Source: Cyclobacterium qasimii M12-11B (GTDB taxonomy: Bacteria > Bacteroidota > Bacteroidia > Cytophagales > Cyclobacteriaceae). From it: DNA of 64,000 bases. The notes under the pieces were generated by a model. It was not told the DNA's origin and did no database searches. It saw only the letters and a list, made by a program, of their open reading frames with translations. The stretch lies in the NCBI RefSeq assembly GCF_000427295.1, contig NZ_ATNM01000109.1, forward strand, positions 85,543 to 149,542. Reading direction: 5' to 3'. The stretch's first letter is position 1. Each line of letters begins with the position of its first letter. This document shows positions 1 through 9,176 of this stretch, one piece after another. The position numbers were made by a program, and so were the translations under genes.

Positions 1-1
1 A

Positions 2-423
2 ATAGTAGCTGAAAATGACTTGGATGGTGAAAGTTTAATGGGGCTGTTAACAGACAGTAAAACAAAAAGAATAGCTATACCAAAACAAGTCATTACTGGC
101 ACTATCCTTTCAATGTAATTTACAATAGTCCTTTCGAACCTTATCCATTGACGCCACATTCCGCTATCCGAGAAGGGGATTTCAAACTTATATTTGATTG
201 GTATGGAAGGTTACGCTTGTACGATATTGAAAATGATCCATTTGAAAAAAATGACTTGTCTAAAACTTCTCCTGAGCAAACCAAAGAATTATTCAAAAAG
301 TTAAAAGGATGGATAAAAGAAAACATTGACAAGCGGTACTGGCCCACATTGAATCCAAGCTATAATGCGGACAATGAAGTAAGGGATGAGAAATTTAAAG
401 TGTTATTTAATGATATTTTATAA
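2..423 (+). pseudogene. Sulfatase, C-terminal fragment with a frameshift
   Basis: This is the 3' end of a sulfatase gene that begins before the window. Reading frame 2 gives a typical late-sulfatase stretch (DLDGESLMGLLTDSKTK) and then stops. From about position 70 the homology continues in frame 1 (HYWHYPFN, AIREGDFKLIFDW, LYDIENDPFEKNDL) and ends at 423. These are the usual C-terminal sulfatase elements: the tri-basic HYWHYP region, the REGDFKLI strand, and the D-x-x-x-DP-E-x-x-DL motif. The frames join at the A5 run at 64-68, where one added A would restore a single frame. The active-site Cys/Ser motif lies outside the window, so the substrate cannot be judged. The break may be real or a base-calling error; five more like it occur in this window. 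Confidence 0.8.
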
Positions 424-989
424 GTGAAATAAATGCTTTAATAAAGTAAAATAATTATCGTTACACCATGGTACATTTTAATTTAAATAACTTTAAAAGT
501 TACATTTTAACAAACTGATTAAGAGTTATTTATGCAGTTAAATTTTAAGATAAAATGAATATATTTATGATTTTTCAATTCAAAAAATACAAATATATTA
601 TTGTTGATTTTTAACTTTTATAATTTTAACAAATCTGAAGATTAGCTAATCAATATTTAGTGAAAAAATACTTGTCCAAAATTAAGTATTACTTACATTT
701 ACTTTGTAAAATTCGAGGTAAATAATAGTTTAAATTACATATTGAAAAAACTATATATTATTAATATTTACCCATAAAAATGGATCCATACTTCCCATAT
801 GAATTATATCTATAAAATAATCTTATGGTCTTTGAATAGGGATGAAAAGTATGTGAAAATAAAATAGGTTTGAGAATAAGGTTACAATAATTCTTTTATC
901 CTTTTCAAAACAAAAAAAGTAGGCTAAACCTGTTGAAAAAAACAAGCCTAAACCTACCCAAATATTAATCTAATAGGACTAACAATTCA
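424..989. other. AT-rich intergenic gap
   Basis: A very AT-rich gap between the sulfatase end and the stop of the convergent SDR gene. I see no convincing reading frame, no strong hairpin with a U-tract and no dispersed-repeat copy. Confidence 0.6.
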
Positions 990-1760
990 CTACCTTCCCA
1001 TCCAGCCACCATCTACCAACATGGTGGTGCCATGCATATAAGATGCAGCCTCAGAGCATAGGAATACGGTAGGCCCGGCAAAGTCTTCCGGCTTGCCCCA
1101 ACGGCCGGCAGGTATCCTTCCAAGAATACTGGCAGATCTTTCCAGATCATTGCGAAGTGCTTCTGTATTGTCCGTTTCAATGTACCCTGGAGCAATGGCG
1201 TTAACATTTACTCCTTTGCTTGCCCATTCATTGGCAAATGCCATGGTCATCTGGCCTATAGCGCCCTTGCTTGCGGCATAGCCGGGTACGGTAATTCCTC
1301 CCTGAAAAGTTAATAAGGAGGCTGTAAAAACAATTTTACCTGCTCCCCGACTCACCATTTCTTTACCGATTTCTCTGGTAAGGATAAATTGGGCATTTTG
1401 GTTTACTTCGATGACTTTGTCCCACATTTCATCAGGATGCTCAGCAGCCGGTTTTCTGAGAATGGTACCTGCATTATTGATAAGGATGTCTATTACCGGA
1501 AAATCATGTTTGACGGCATCGATAAAGCGATACAAAGCTTTTCTATCACTAAAGTCACAGGCATAACCTTTAAAGGTCTTTCCCAAGGCTTTTACTTCCT
1601 GTTCCACTGCACTGCCTGATGTTTCGAGGGTAGCACTCACGCCTATGATATTCGCACCTGCTTCGGCCAAGCCTATGGCCATGGCCTTGCCTATCCCTCT
1701 CTTGCAACCGGTTACCAAAGCTGTTTTACCTTCCAAACTGAAAGCGTTCAATACTGACAT
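990..1760 (-). CDS. kduD: KduD-like short-chain dehydrogenase (2-deoxy-D-gluconate 3-dehydrogenase / gluconate 5-dehydrogenase type)
   Basis: A 256-residue classical short-chain dehydrogenase, probably cytoplasmic and NAD(P)-dependent. Visible are the cofactor loop TGCKRGIG (residues 18-25), NNAG near 95, the catalytic Tyr-Lys pair in YAASK near 161-165, and a C-terminal VDGGW that matches KduD and gluconate 5-dehydrogenase proteins (usual length about 250-260). KduD reduces 2,5-diketo-3-deoxygluconate to 2-keto-3-deoxygluconate (KDG) in pectin and uronate breakdown; alginate-type DEH reductases are close relatives. The KDG kinase and aldolase lie at 16.8-19.0 kb in this window, which supports a role in uronate use. 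It is followed on the same strand by a zinc-type dehydrogenase after a repeat-filled gap. The exact substrate is inferred. Confidence 0.8.
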   Translation of the reverse strand: MSVLNAFSLEGKTALVTGCKRGIGKAMAIGLAEAGANIIGVSATLETSGSAVEQEVKALGKTFKGYACDFSDRKALYRFIDAVKHDFPVIDILINNAGTILRKPAAEHPDEMWDKVIEVNQNAQFILTREIGKEMVSRGAGKIVFTASLLTFQGGITVPGYAASKGAIGQMTMAFANEWASKGVNVNAIAPGYIETDNTEALRNDLERSASILGRIPAGRWGKPEDFAGPTVFLCSEAASYMHGTTMLVDGGWMGR

Positions 1761-1816
1761 TTCAAATTGTTTAAATGTTAAAAATTTTAATACCTCGATA
1801 CAGGTAATTTCGTAAT

Positions 1817-2159
1817 GATTTTGTCAGCATTGTTGCAGAAAAAAAGCAACAATACCGCCAAAATCAAGGTGTGCTTAATCTTTTATTCCAAGGGCTTTCA
1901 CCCTTGGCTATGATATGGCGCCCCGCTGGGGCTTGGTGAGGTCAAATGAAATAATCCTCGACCCCAGTAATAAATAACGTTGTGATTTTGTCAGCATTGT
2001 TGCAGATAAAAAGCAACAATACCGCCAAAATCAAGGTGTGCTTAATCTTTTATTCCAAGGGCTTACACCCTTGGCTGTGATATGGCGCCCCGCTGGGGCT
2101 TGGTGAGGTCAAATGAAATAATCCACGACCACAATAATAAATAACGTTGTGATTTTGTC
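1817..2159. repeat. Tandem composite palindromic repeat, 167-bp unit (family A)
   Basis: Two nearly identical 167-bp units start at 1817 and 1984, and a third begins at 2151 but stops after about 9 bases. Each unit carries three palindromes: a long one (GATTTTG...ATTGTTGC / GCAACAAT...CAAAATC, at 1817-1865 and 1984-2032), CCAAGGG-CTTTCA-CCCTTGG (1888-1907), and GCCCC-GCT-GGGGC (1920-1932). Related single copies occur at 8884, 23292 and, reversed, 28614. The form is that of REP/BIME-like elements, which in other bacteria are mobilised by RAYT transposases. No such transposase is in the window. Confidence 0.85.
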
Positions 2160-2242
2160 CATGGATTAATAACCAGGGCTACCAATTAAATCCATGCTAT
2201 TTGAGCAAGATAGATGGCAGAACGTGTTGGAATTATTTCCTT

Positions 2243-3259
2243 TTATAGCTGGCAATCCATTAATACTTTCAAGCCTGAAGGATTTTTATCTATGGACTCA
2301 AAAACCTGCTGAACATTACTCAAAGGCTGCACATCGGTAATCATTTTTTCAAAAGGTAGCTCATTAGCTGTGATCAGTGCAATGGCTTTCTCATAATCCT
2401 CCTTTTCATACACCCTTGCCCCTATAAGCTTCAATTCCTTCCAAAAGAACTTGAAAAGGTCTACCGGTTTCTTTTCCCCATGGATGGCAACCATTACTAT
2501 TCTACCTCGAATTCCTGCCAGTTCGGTCATTATATCCAGGGCAGGCTGTACTCCTGCTACTTCAAAGACCACATCCGCCAGTCTACCTTCTGTTTGCTCC
2601 CGCACCAATTCAACGATATCCGTTTTTGTTGGATTAACTGCCTGTAGGCCAAACTCAGCTGCTTTTTTAATTCTGGTCTCATTGACCTCAGAGATAATCA
2701 CATTGGCGCCGGCATTCTTAGCGACCAAAGCCACCAATAAACCTATTGGCCCACCACCTAGTACTACGGCTGTTTCTCCGGGTACCAAACCACTTAATTT
2801 CACATCATGTACTGCTACTGACAATGGTTCTATCAAAGCCGCCAATTTCAAGTCTGTTTCAGGCTTTAATTTGTGTAGAACAAAAGCCGGAACATTCCAA
2901 TATTGCTGCATGGATCCCGGACTGTCAATGCCTATAAATTTTAGTCCTGCACAGATATGATTGTATCCTTTGTCAGATGGTTTTACTAACCTGTCATCCA
3001 AAGGCCTAACTACTACTTTTTCACCAATTGAATAACCACTTACATTTTCTCCAATCGCATCAATGGTTCCTGACATTTCATGACCAATGGTTTGGGGTAT
3101 AGCTACCCGTTTGTCCATCATGCCATGGTATATGTGTACATCTGTCCCACAAACACCCGTATAGGCAACTTTAATACGGACTTCATCATCCTTGGGTGTT
3201 TCTATGTTTTTATCAATGACAGAAAAAGAGCTGTTTCCATTATATACTGTTGCTTTCAA
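2243..3259 (-). CDS. Zinc-type medium-chain alcohol dehydrogenase (sorbitol/threonine dehydrogenase-like)
   Basis: A 338-residue medium-chain dehydrogenase. Catalytic-zinc ligands are visible as GVCGTD (Cys near 37) and GHE (near 60), and the Rossmann loop is GGGPIGLL near 168. The four-cysteine structural zinc loop usual between about residues 90 and 115 is missing; only one Cys (HICAG) lies there. The start codon is TTG: MKATVYNG is the usual family N-terminus and an in-frame stop lies just upstream. It probably oxidises a sugar acid or polyol, given the neighbouring KduD-like gene. The substrate is unknown. Confidence 0.8.
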   Translation of the reverse strand: MKATVYNGNSSFSVIDKNIETPKDDEVRIKVAYTGVCGTDVHIYHGMMDKRVAIPQTIGHEMSGTIDAIGENVSGYSIGEKVVVRPLDDRLVKPSDKGYNHICAGLKFIGIDSPGSMQQYWNVPAFVLHKLKPETDLKLAALIEPLSVAVHDVKLSGLVPGETAVVLGGGPIGLLVALVAKNAGANVIISEVNETRIKKAAEFGLQAVNPTKTDIVELVREQTEGRLADVVFEVAGVQPALDIMTELAGIRGRIVMVAIHGEKKPVDLFKFFWKELKLIGARVYEKEDYEKAIALITANELPFEKMITDVQPLSNVQQVFESIDKNPSGLKVLMDCQL

Positions 3260-3411
3260 AATTGTGTTGGTTTAAGTTATGATTAGGTTTTTAAATCTGA
3301 GATTAAATTTTCCTCAATAGTTTCTATTCGTAGATGAAATGCAGTAAAACACAAGGACAAAATTAAAAAGGATTTCATGAGGCTAACACTACCCTACATT
3401 TCATCATAAAA

Positions 3412-4407
3412 TTACTTTTTCAATTCATTATTTTCGATAAATTCTTTCCTTAGTTGTCTTGCTGTTTGGTACTCGCCAGAATGGTGCCAACCTGGTGGTT
3501 TGTAGATGTACATTAACTTATTCTTTAAACCTGGTGCATTGACTACATCCTTGTAAAGGGCTACAAACTCTCCAAAGTAAACGTCCATAAAATTTCCGGA
3601 ATCCATTTTTCGGGTAATCCCATATTCTATTTCAATTTTATCGTCCTCATCCTGAAAAGTGCCAAATATTTTGTCCCAGATAAGCAATAGATTACAGAAA
3701 TTCGTATCCATGTATAAGGGATTTTTGGCATGGTGGACCCTATGGTGAGAAGGCGTAAGTATAATCTTATTGAGAAAACCCATTCTCCCGTCCTTCATCA
3801 AATTTTCACCTACATGAATAAAAGCACCATAAGTACCATCTATTAACATAATGGCAAACAACATTTCAGGAGGAACTCCCATTAGTATACACACCGCGGT
3901 ACGTATGGTATCAGCATAAGGGGCTTCTAGAAAGAAATGCGCATAAGTAACAGAAAGATTCATGTCCTCAGGTGCATGGTGCGTAGCATGCAGACACCAA
4001 AACAAACGAACTTTATGCCCCCAATAATGGTACAGGAAATGCGCAAACTCCCATACTATATAGCCATAAATAAACCAGTACCAGGTAAGTTCCGCATGGA
4101 AAAGTGCATAAGGCTCTAACAATCCTATAAGTAAAACAACCATGGCGATTGCGATAAATCTGCCAACAATACGGTTGAATACATAGATCAAGAAATTGAC
4201 CTTATAAACTTTTGTTTGGGGCTTTTTATAAATCAAACTTAAACCAAGTTCTAATAAAACCAGCAGCGGAATGATTGGAAAAATTAAAGATGTAATACCA
4301 TCATAGGTCTTGAATGCTGCATAATCACCAGCACTTAAGATCTCCATCAATCGGTCAATGCCTAAAAATCCGGTTATTTCACTGAATAAATTGTTTAAAA
4401 ACTCCAT
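3412..4407 (-). CDS. Sterol desaturase / fatty acid hydroxylase family membrane protein
   Basis: A 331-residue integral membrane di-iron oxygenase of the fatty acid hydroxylase superfamily. Several hydrophobic segments occupy the first 150 residues. The diagnostic histidine clusters are present: HFLYHYWGH, LHATHHAPE and SHHRVHH, with a further His in HVGENL. These bind the two irons in characterised members. The product would hydroxylate or desaturate a lipid in the inner membrane. It is separated by short gaps from both neighbours on the same strand, and no operon partner points to a substrate. Confidence 0.85.
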   Translation of the reverse strand: MEFLNNLFSEITGFLGIDRLMEILSAGDYAAFKTYDGITSLIFPIIPLLVLLELGLSLIYKKPQTKVYKVNFLIYVFNRIVGRFIAIAMVVLLIGLLEPYALFHAELTWYWFIYGYIVWEFAHFLYHYWGHKVRLFWCLHATHHAPEDMNLSVTYAHFFLEAPYADTIRTAVCILMGVPPEMLFAIMLIDGTYGAFIHVGENLMKDGRMGFLNKIILTPSHHRVHHAKNPLYMDTNFCNLLLIWDKIFGTFQDEDDKIEIEYGITRKMDSGNFMDVYFGEFVALYKDVVNAPGLKNKLMYIYKPPGWHHSGEYQTARQLRKEFIENNELKK

Positions 4408-4579
4408 TTGTAATAATAAGAAATTTGGGTTTATTGGTTTATGACTGGCCTTAGAATTATACTTAATAGGTCAGGCCATTTTCCTATTTGGGTTATAATT
4501 TCTGTTAAACTTAGTTGATTTAATAAAATTCAAGAAATTGATTTGATTCAAAACAGCTTTTACTGGCGCCCATAAATTT

Positions 4580-5656
4580 TTAAGGGTTCAAGGCAAACCA
4601 GGTATTGGCATTTTTATAGAAAATCTTATCCACAACTTCCTTTGGCAATTTAATCCCCTGAAAGGAGGAATTGATCAAATCACTCTCCATCTCATTGTCT
4701 GTAACAAAGTATTCCCAATCTCTTTTCCATGCAGCCTCCATATTGGCCTCCAGTTCTTCCTTGGTCATGTTGTCATTGTCTGCCAAATCTGTGGCATATA
4801 AAATCCTGTCTTGATATTTAATAAAGAAGTCCCTGACCTTTTCTCTATTCTCAACCGTTTGGTAATAAACCTGCCCCATTCTGGCGGCAAGCCCTATTGC
4901 CATATTTGGATACTTCTCAAACCTTTTGGCCAATTCGTCTACGCTGTATTCCAAACTCCCCATATGGGCACCTAGAAATCTAAGGTCAGGATGTTTTTCT
5001 AACATTCTATCACGGCTAGCGACAATATCCTCATGAGAAGGCATCTCAGGATGCTGATACATATGGTATTCTGGATGCTTTTTAAAATAACTTCTATCAT
5101 TATTGGTAGTCATTTCGTCCAATGGCAACCAACAATTTTTAGGTTCTCCAAGATGTCCCATTAAGGTTTTGCCCCTCTTCTGAATATGATCGATAATAGG
5201 GTCAAACTTGACATCATCAATGGCAATTAAATTACCTGCAGTATCTCTTGATACCATGCCTATATTTTTCCAAACCTTCACTCCCACTGCTCCTTCATCA
5301 AAACAGCTGTCTAACCAGGAAATTACTTTTTCTTCCCAAGCAGGATCATCAAAATCTGATACAGCGAACGAGGTTACCAAATCAACAGTTTCAGGGTTTT
5401 GTGCTTGTTGTTTCTTTCCATAATTGTACTTGATATAAACATCGTCCCATCCCTTATTTATTTCCAAGGCAACATTCACCAAATGAAAATTGTCAGCCTT
5501 GGCCTTTTCCACGAAATATGGCCTGTCGGACATTATATGAATGTGAACATCTGTCTTTTTGACCTTAGCATAATCATCAAGGTTGTAATAGGCATTTTCT
5601 TCGGAACAGGAGGTTAAAAAGAATAAGGCAAGAATAATATTGAGGTGTTTTTTCAT
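4580..5656 (-). CDS. Amidohydrolase-family lipoprotein
   Basis: The start was set at 5656 because it gives a clean lipoprotein signal (MKKHLNIILALFFLTSC, lipobox LTSC); an upstream in-frame extension to 5749 has no signal character. The mature protein belongs to the amidohydrolase_2 metal-dependent hydrolases: HIH near residue 36, MGHLGEP, LGAHMGS and the late Asp in YATDLAD are the expected metal and catalytic positions. It would be anchored in the cell envelope. Such enzymes act on decarboxylation or amide/ester substrates, but the substrate here cannot be told. Length (about 358 residues) is normal for the family. Confidence 0.8.
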   Translation of the reverse strand: MKKHLNIILALFFLTSCSEENAYYNLDDYAKVKKTDVHIHIMSDRPYFVEKAKADNFHLVNVALEINKGWDDVYIKYNYGKKQQAQNPETVDLVTSFAVSDFDDPAWEEKVISWLDSCFDEGAVGVKVWKNIGMVSRDTAGNLIAIDDVKFDPIIDHIQKRGKTLMGHLGEPKNCWLPLDEMTTNNDRSYFKKHPEYHMYQHPEMPSHEDIVASRDRMLEKHPDLRFLGAHMGSLEYSVDELAKRFEKYPNMAIGLAARMGQVYYQTVENREKVRDFFIKYQDRILYATDLADNDNMTKEELEANMEAAWKRDWEYFVTDNEMESDLINSSFQGIKLPKEVVDKIFYKNANTWFALNP

Positions 5657-6039
5657 GGAAAATAAAATTGAGACAAGAAAGGTTGATTGTTTGGTGGTGA
5701 AACAAGAAGCATTAAATACATAACCCGCTATTTGATATTCTAATAGCATTTGATTGGAGTATTAAAGTGTCCCTATTATAAAACAAATGATTTAAGAAGG
5801 GCTGATTTTACTAATGCAATACTCTATTTTTAGGCGAAAAACAGATTTCGTCATAATTTAAAGGAAATTATTACTAGTAAGAATAAAACCATAAAAAATT
5901 ATTTTTTAATCTTCCGATATTTTAAAAAATATAGTATACTTTGTCGCTTTAAATTTAATACCGTCCAAAGGTATTAATTTATAATACCAAATCACCGTAA
6001 CCTATACACCTTGTCTTTACAGGTGTAGTAAATCAAAAT
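5657..6039. other. Divergent intergenic region with promoter-like AT tract
   Basis: This gap separates the minus-strand amidohydrolase from the plus-strand heme-binding dehydrogenase, so it should hold both promoters. TATACTTTG at 5935-5943 resembles the Bacteroidota -7 element TAnnTTTG with one base too many in the spacer; no clear -33 TTTG was found. No reading frame was seen. Confidence 0.4.
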
Positions 6040-8742
6040 TTGATGCATTCGTCAGTAAAACCACTCCTTAGTCTAGGTGTTTCCTTCCTTCTTCTATTCA
6101 GTTGCACCCAAGAAAAGTCTTATACAGATATTTCACCTGTAGAGCGACTCGACCCAAAAAGAACGGAAGCTCCCTTTCCTGAAGTTCCGATTCCTGAATC
6201 AGCAGACCTAACTTCGCCAAGATGGAAAGGCATTGACCTAAGCCCATTGGCCCCATTGGTTCCATTGTCTGCCAATGAAGAACAAAAGACTTTCGTTCTT
6301 CAACCCGGGTATTCTATGACGCCAATTCTGACAGAGCCACAAATCAAAGAGCCAGCGGCCATCCAATTTGATGGGAATGGCAGAATGTATGTACTTGAAT
6401 TAAGAAGCTACATGCAAGACATTGATGCGGTTGGTGAATTATTGCCTACAAGCCGTATTTCCAGATGGGAAGACAAAGACAATGATGGTATTTATGAAGA
6501 GGGAGTTGTCTTTTTAGACAGCTTGGTCTTTCCAAGATTTGTTGTTCCATTTGGACCAGGCACTATTCTGTCAATGGAATCTAACGAAGACGAAGTTTAC
6601 AAATACACCGATACCGACAATGATGGGAAAGCGGATAAAAAAGAATTGTTTGCTACTGGATTGGGTAGATCCGGTAATGTAGAACACCAAACCAGCTTCC
6701 TGACCTGGGCCATGGACAATTGGATGTACAGTACCTATAACTCCAAACGAATTCGATGGACACCTGATGGCGTTATTCAGGAACCAACGGGCAATCCTTA
6801 TGGCCAATGGGGAGTGACTCAGGACAATTATGGGCAGGTTTGGTTTCAGGATGGTGCAGGCGGAGTTCCGCGAAACTTTAACTTCCCCATTGTTTATGGA
6901 AATTACGACGTAAAGGAGGAGTTCCAAAAAGATTTTAGACTTCCTTTCAGTTTGGTTAGGTTAGCAGATTTTGAACCTGGCATGAGGGAAACGAAACCCG
7001 ATGGCTCACTGAATAATGTTACCGGTGCTGCTGGAAGTGATGTCTTTAGAGGAGACAGACTGCCAAAAGAACTGGTCAACCAGTATTTCTATGGAGAGCC
7101 AGTTGGTAGGATCGTTCGACAGGTTTATTCTGATAAAAAGGAAGGAATTACCTCTATTCAAAATCAATATTTAGACATAGAATCAGAGTTTATCCAATCT
7201 ACAGATCCATTTTTCAGACCAACAGATATGGCTACCGCTCCTGATGGCACCTTGTATATCGTAGACATGTACCGTGGGATTATCCAGGAAGGAAACTGGA
7301 CCCAAGACGGAAGTTATTTGCGTACAAAAATTCTTCAGTACCAAATGGACGATGTCATAGAAAACGGAAGGATTTGGCGGGTAAGTTATGAAGGCATGTC
7401 TAGAGACAAAAACAAGCCTAAAATGTTTGAAGAAAGTGCTGCTGAACTTGTCAAGCACCTGGAACATCCCAACGGATGGTGGAGAGACAAAGCCCAACAA
7501 CTCTTAATTCTTAGAAAAGACCAATCTGTGGCTGCTGATTTAATAAAAATGGCCAAAAGTTCTACCAATGAACTGGCTAGAATCCATGCCTTATGGACCT
7601 TAGAAGGATTGGGCTTACTTAAAAAAGACCTTGTACTGTCCTTCTTTGCAGATAAAAGTGTAAATATCAGGATTCAAGGACTACGAGCCAGCGAAACCTT
7701 GTACAAATATGGAGAGAAAAGCCTTGAGAAGTCTTACTTAGAAATGACGCTGGATGCTGAACCTTCAGTAGTCATTCAAGCGCTACAAAGTGCTTATGTA
7801 TTGAAAATTACTGGTTTTGAAGAAATGCTTAAAAAAGCCAATCAGTCCAATCAAGCTAAAGGGGTTCAATTGGTTACCAAGCAGCTATTGGAAAATATAG
7901 CTGAAGCAAAAAAGCTGGCCGAAACCAAGTATTCCCAAGCTGACCTTGTGTTATATAATCAAGGGAAAACCATTTTTGACAGTTACTGTGCAACCTGTCA
8001 TGGGGTAAAAGGGCTTGGAACACCTACTGGTGCTGCTGGAGGTCAATTAATTGCACCAGCATTCTCTGGTTCGCCACGAATTCAAGGTCATCCTGAGTAC
8101 ATCGTCAAGACACTTCTCCATGGGCTAACCGGAGCAATTGAAGGAAAGGAATACGAAGGGGTAATGATTGCCATGAATAGCAATGATGACCAATATATCG
8201 CTTCTGTAGCCTCTTATATTAGAAATGAATTCGGGAATTCAGGAAGCTTTGTAAGTCCAGAATATGTAGCAAAAATCCGTAAAGAAACCGAGAAAAAGGA
8301 TGGAAATTACCAATACGATGCGTTGGTAGCTGAAGTTCCAAAAGCACTTGCCCCTCAAGACAATTGGAAGGTAACTGCGAGCAGTACTTCCTTACAAGGT
8401 GTAGGCTCTACAAGAGATCCCTCTTATGTCTTTGGTTTTAAAGGTTGGAAAACCGATGGAAACTTAAAAAATGGCAGTTGGTTTCAAATAGAATTGCCAA
8501 AGGCTGCTGCCCTTACCGAATTGGCTTTTGAATCTGGAGAAGAGATGAAATCTGGGCAATACAAAGTTATGGTGTCTTTAGATGGTAAACAATGGATTGA
8601 AGTGGCTCAGGCTAAAGGAAATCAAGGGAGCAACACCATCAATTGGGACAATAATTCAAAAGCCAAATTTCTAAAAATTGAAAGCTTAGAAGAAGGCGAC
8701 AAACCCTGGAACATGCGGAAATTAAATATCTACGCCAGGTAA
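6040..8742 (+). CDS. Heme-binding dehydrogenase lipoprotein (propeller, HEAT, cytochrome c and discoidin-like parts)
   Basis: A 900-residue exported protein of the Planctomycetes-type membrane-bound dehydrogenase group. In order: a lipoprotein signal (LLLFSC, Cys near 22); a beta-propeller with glucose/sorbosone dehydrogenase-like blades (FDGNGRMYVLELRSY, DNDGIYEEGVVF, PDGTLYIVDMYRG) to about residue 440; alpha-helical HEAT-like repeats to about 600; a cytochrome c domain with CATCH near 649-653; and a C-terminal beta-sandwich resembling F5/8 type C. It probably oxidises a sugar or alcohol at the cell surface and passes electrons to its heme. The gene stands alone and ends at a strong hairpin. 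The substrate is not known. Confidence 0.85.
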   Translation: MMHSSVKPLLSLGVSFLLLFSCTQEKSYTDISPVERLDPKRTEAPFPEVPIPESADLTSPRWKGIDLSPLAPLVPLSANEEQKTFVLQPGYSMTPILTEPQIKEPAAIQFDGNGRMYVLELRSYMQDIDAVGELLPTSRISRWEDKDNDGIYEEGVVFLDSLVFPRFVVPFGPGTILSMESNEDEVYKYTDTDNDGKADKKELFATGLGRSGNVEHQTSFLTWAMDNWMYSTYNSKRIRWTPDGVIQEPTGNPYGQWGVTQDNYGQVWFQDGAGGVPRNFNFPIVYGNYDVKEEFQKDFRLPFSLVRLADFEPGMRETKPDGSLNNVTGAAGSDVFRGDRLPKELVNQYFYGEPVGRIVRQVYSDKKEGITSIQNQYLDIESEFIQSTDPFFRPTDMATAPDGTLYIVDMYRGIIQEGNWTQDGSYLRTKILQYQMDDVIENGRIWRVSYEGMSRDKNKPKMFEESAAELVKHLEHPNGWWRDKAQQLLILRKDQSVAADLIKMAKSSTNELARIHALWTLEGLGLLKKDLVLSFFADKSVNIRIQGLRASETLYKYGEKSLEKSYLEMTLDAEPSVVIQALQSAYVLKITGFEEMLKKANQSNQAKGVQLVTKQLLENIAEAKKLAETKYSQADLVLYNQGKTIFDSYCATCHGVKGLGTPTGAAGGQLIAPAFSGSPRIQGHPEYIVKTLLHGLTGAIEGKEYEGVMIAMNSNDDQYIASVASYIRNEFGNSGSFVSPEYVAKIRKETEKKDGNYQYDALVAEVPKALAPQDNWKVTASSTSLQGVGSTRDPSYVFGFKGWKTDGNLKNGSWFQIELPKAAALTELAFESGEEMKSGQYKVMVSLDGKQWIEVAQAKGNQGSNTINWDNNSKAKFLKIESLEEGDKPWNMRKLNIYAR

Positions 8743-8750
8743 ATAAAACA

Positions 8751-8793
8751 ATGGTGACAAATCAGTGCTAAAAGAGCCTTGATTTGTCACCAT
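8751..8793 (+). terminator. Hairpin terminator after the heme-binding dehydrogenase gene
   Basis: A perfect 14-bp inverted repeat (ATGGTGACAAATCA / TGATTTGTCACCAT) around a 15-base loop begins 8 bases after the stop codon and is followed by TTATTTA. The placement fits a transcription terminator. Confidence 0.75.
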
Positions 8794-8883
8794 TTATTTA
8801 AATTAAAAACGATTGTCATTTTTTTAGGGGCCGTTGAACACAGATGCTACGTCCTCAGCAGAAAGTAACTTTTTGAATCTTGG

Positions 8884-9002
8884 GATTTTGTCAGCATTGT
8901 TGCAGAAAAAAAGCAACAATACCCCCAAAATCGTGTCGTGCTCATTTTTTTCACCAAGTGCTGACACCCTTGTTTATGCTATTTCGCCCGCTTGGGGCTC
9001 GG
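8884..9002 (+). repeat. Dispersed palindromic repeat, family A, single copy
   Basis: The long palindrome GATTTTG...CAAAATC (8884-8932) matches the 1.8-2.0 kb units almost base for base. The following part (CCAAGTG..CACCCTTG, CCCGCTTGGGG) is a decayed version of the two shorter palindromes. It lies in the gap between the dehydrogenase and the metallophosphoesterase; the rest of that gap (9003-9176) holds nothing recognisable. Confidence 0.8.
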
Positions 9003-9176
9003 ATATTCGAAATAATCAAACTTCCATTAATTCAGGAGAATTTCTGTATTGAATAAAGGAGTTAGACGGAATTATGAAATAGGATTTCCGGACTTTTATC
9101 AGCCTCAAAAGATCATTATACAGGGGAAGCGTTTCCATCACATAATAGAAAACCTATTGTCTCTCTCATGTTAAAA

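Noticed and set aside
1817..2159. Direct repeats that might be a CRISPR array
   Set aside because: The unit is 167 bp and nearly identical throughout, with no variable spacers, and no cas genes are in the window.
5935..5943. TATACTTTG as a promoter for the gene at 6040
   Set aside because: The spacing in TAnnTTTG is off by one and no -33 element is seen, so it is mentioned only as promoter-like.
8834..9052. A 72-residue plus-strand reading frame
   Set aside because: It lies wholly over a family A palindromic repeat and its translation follows the repeat, not a protein pattern.
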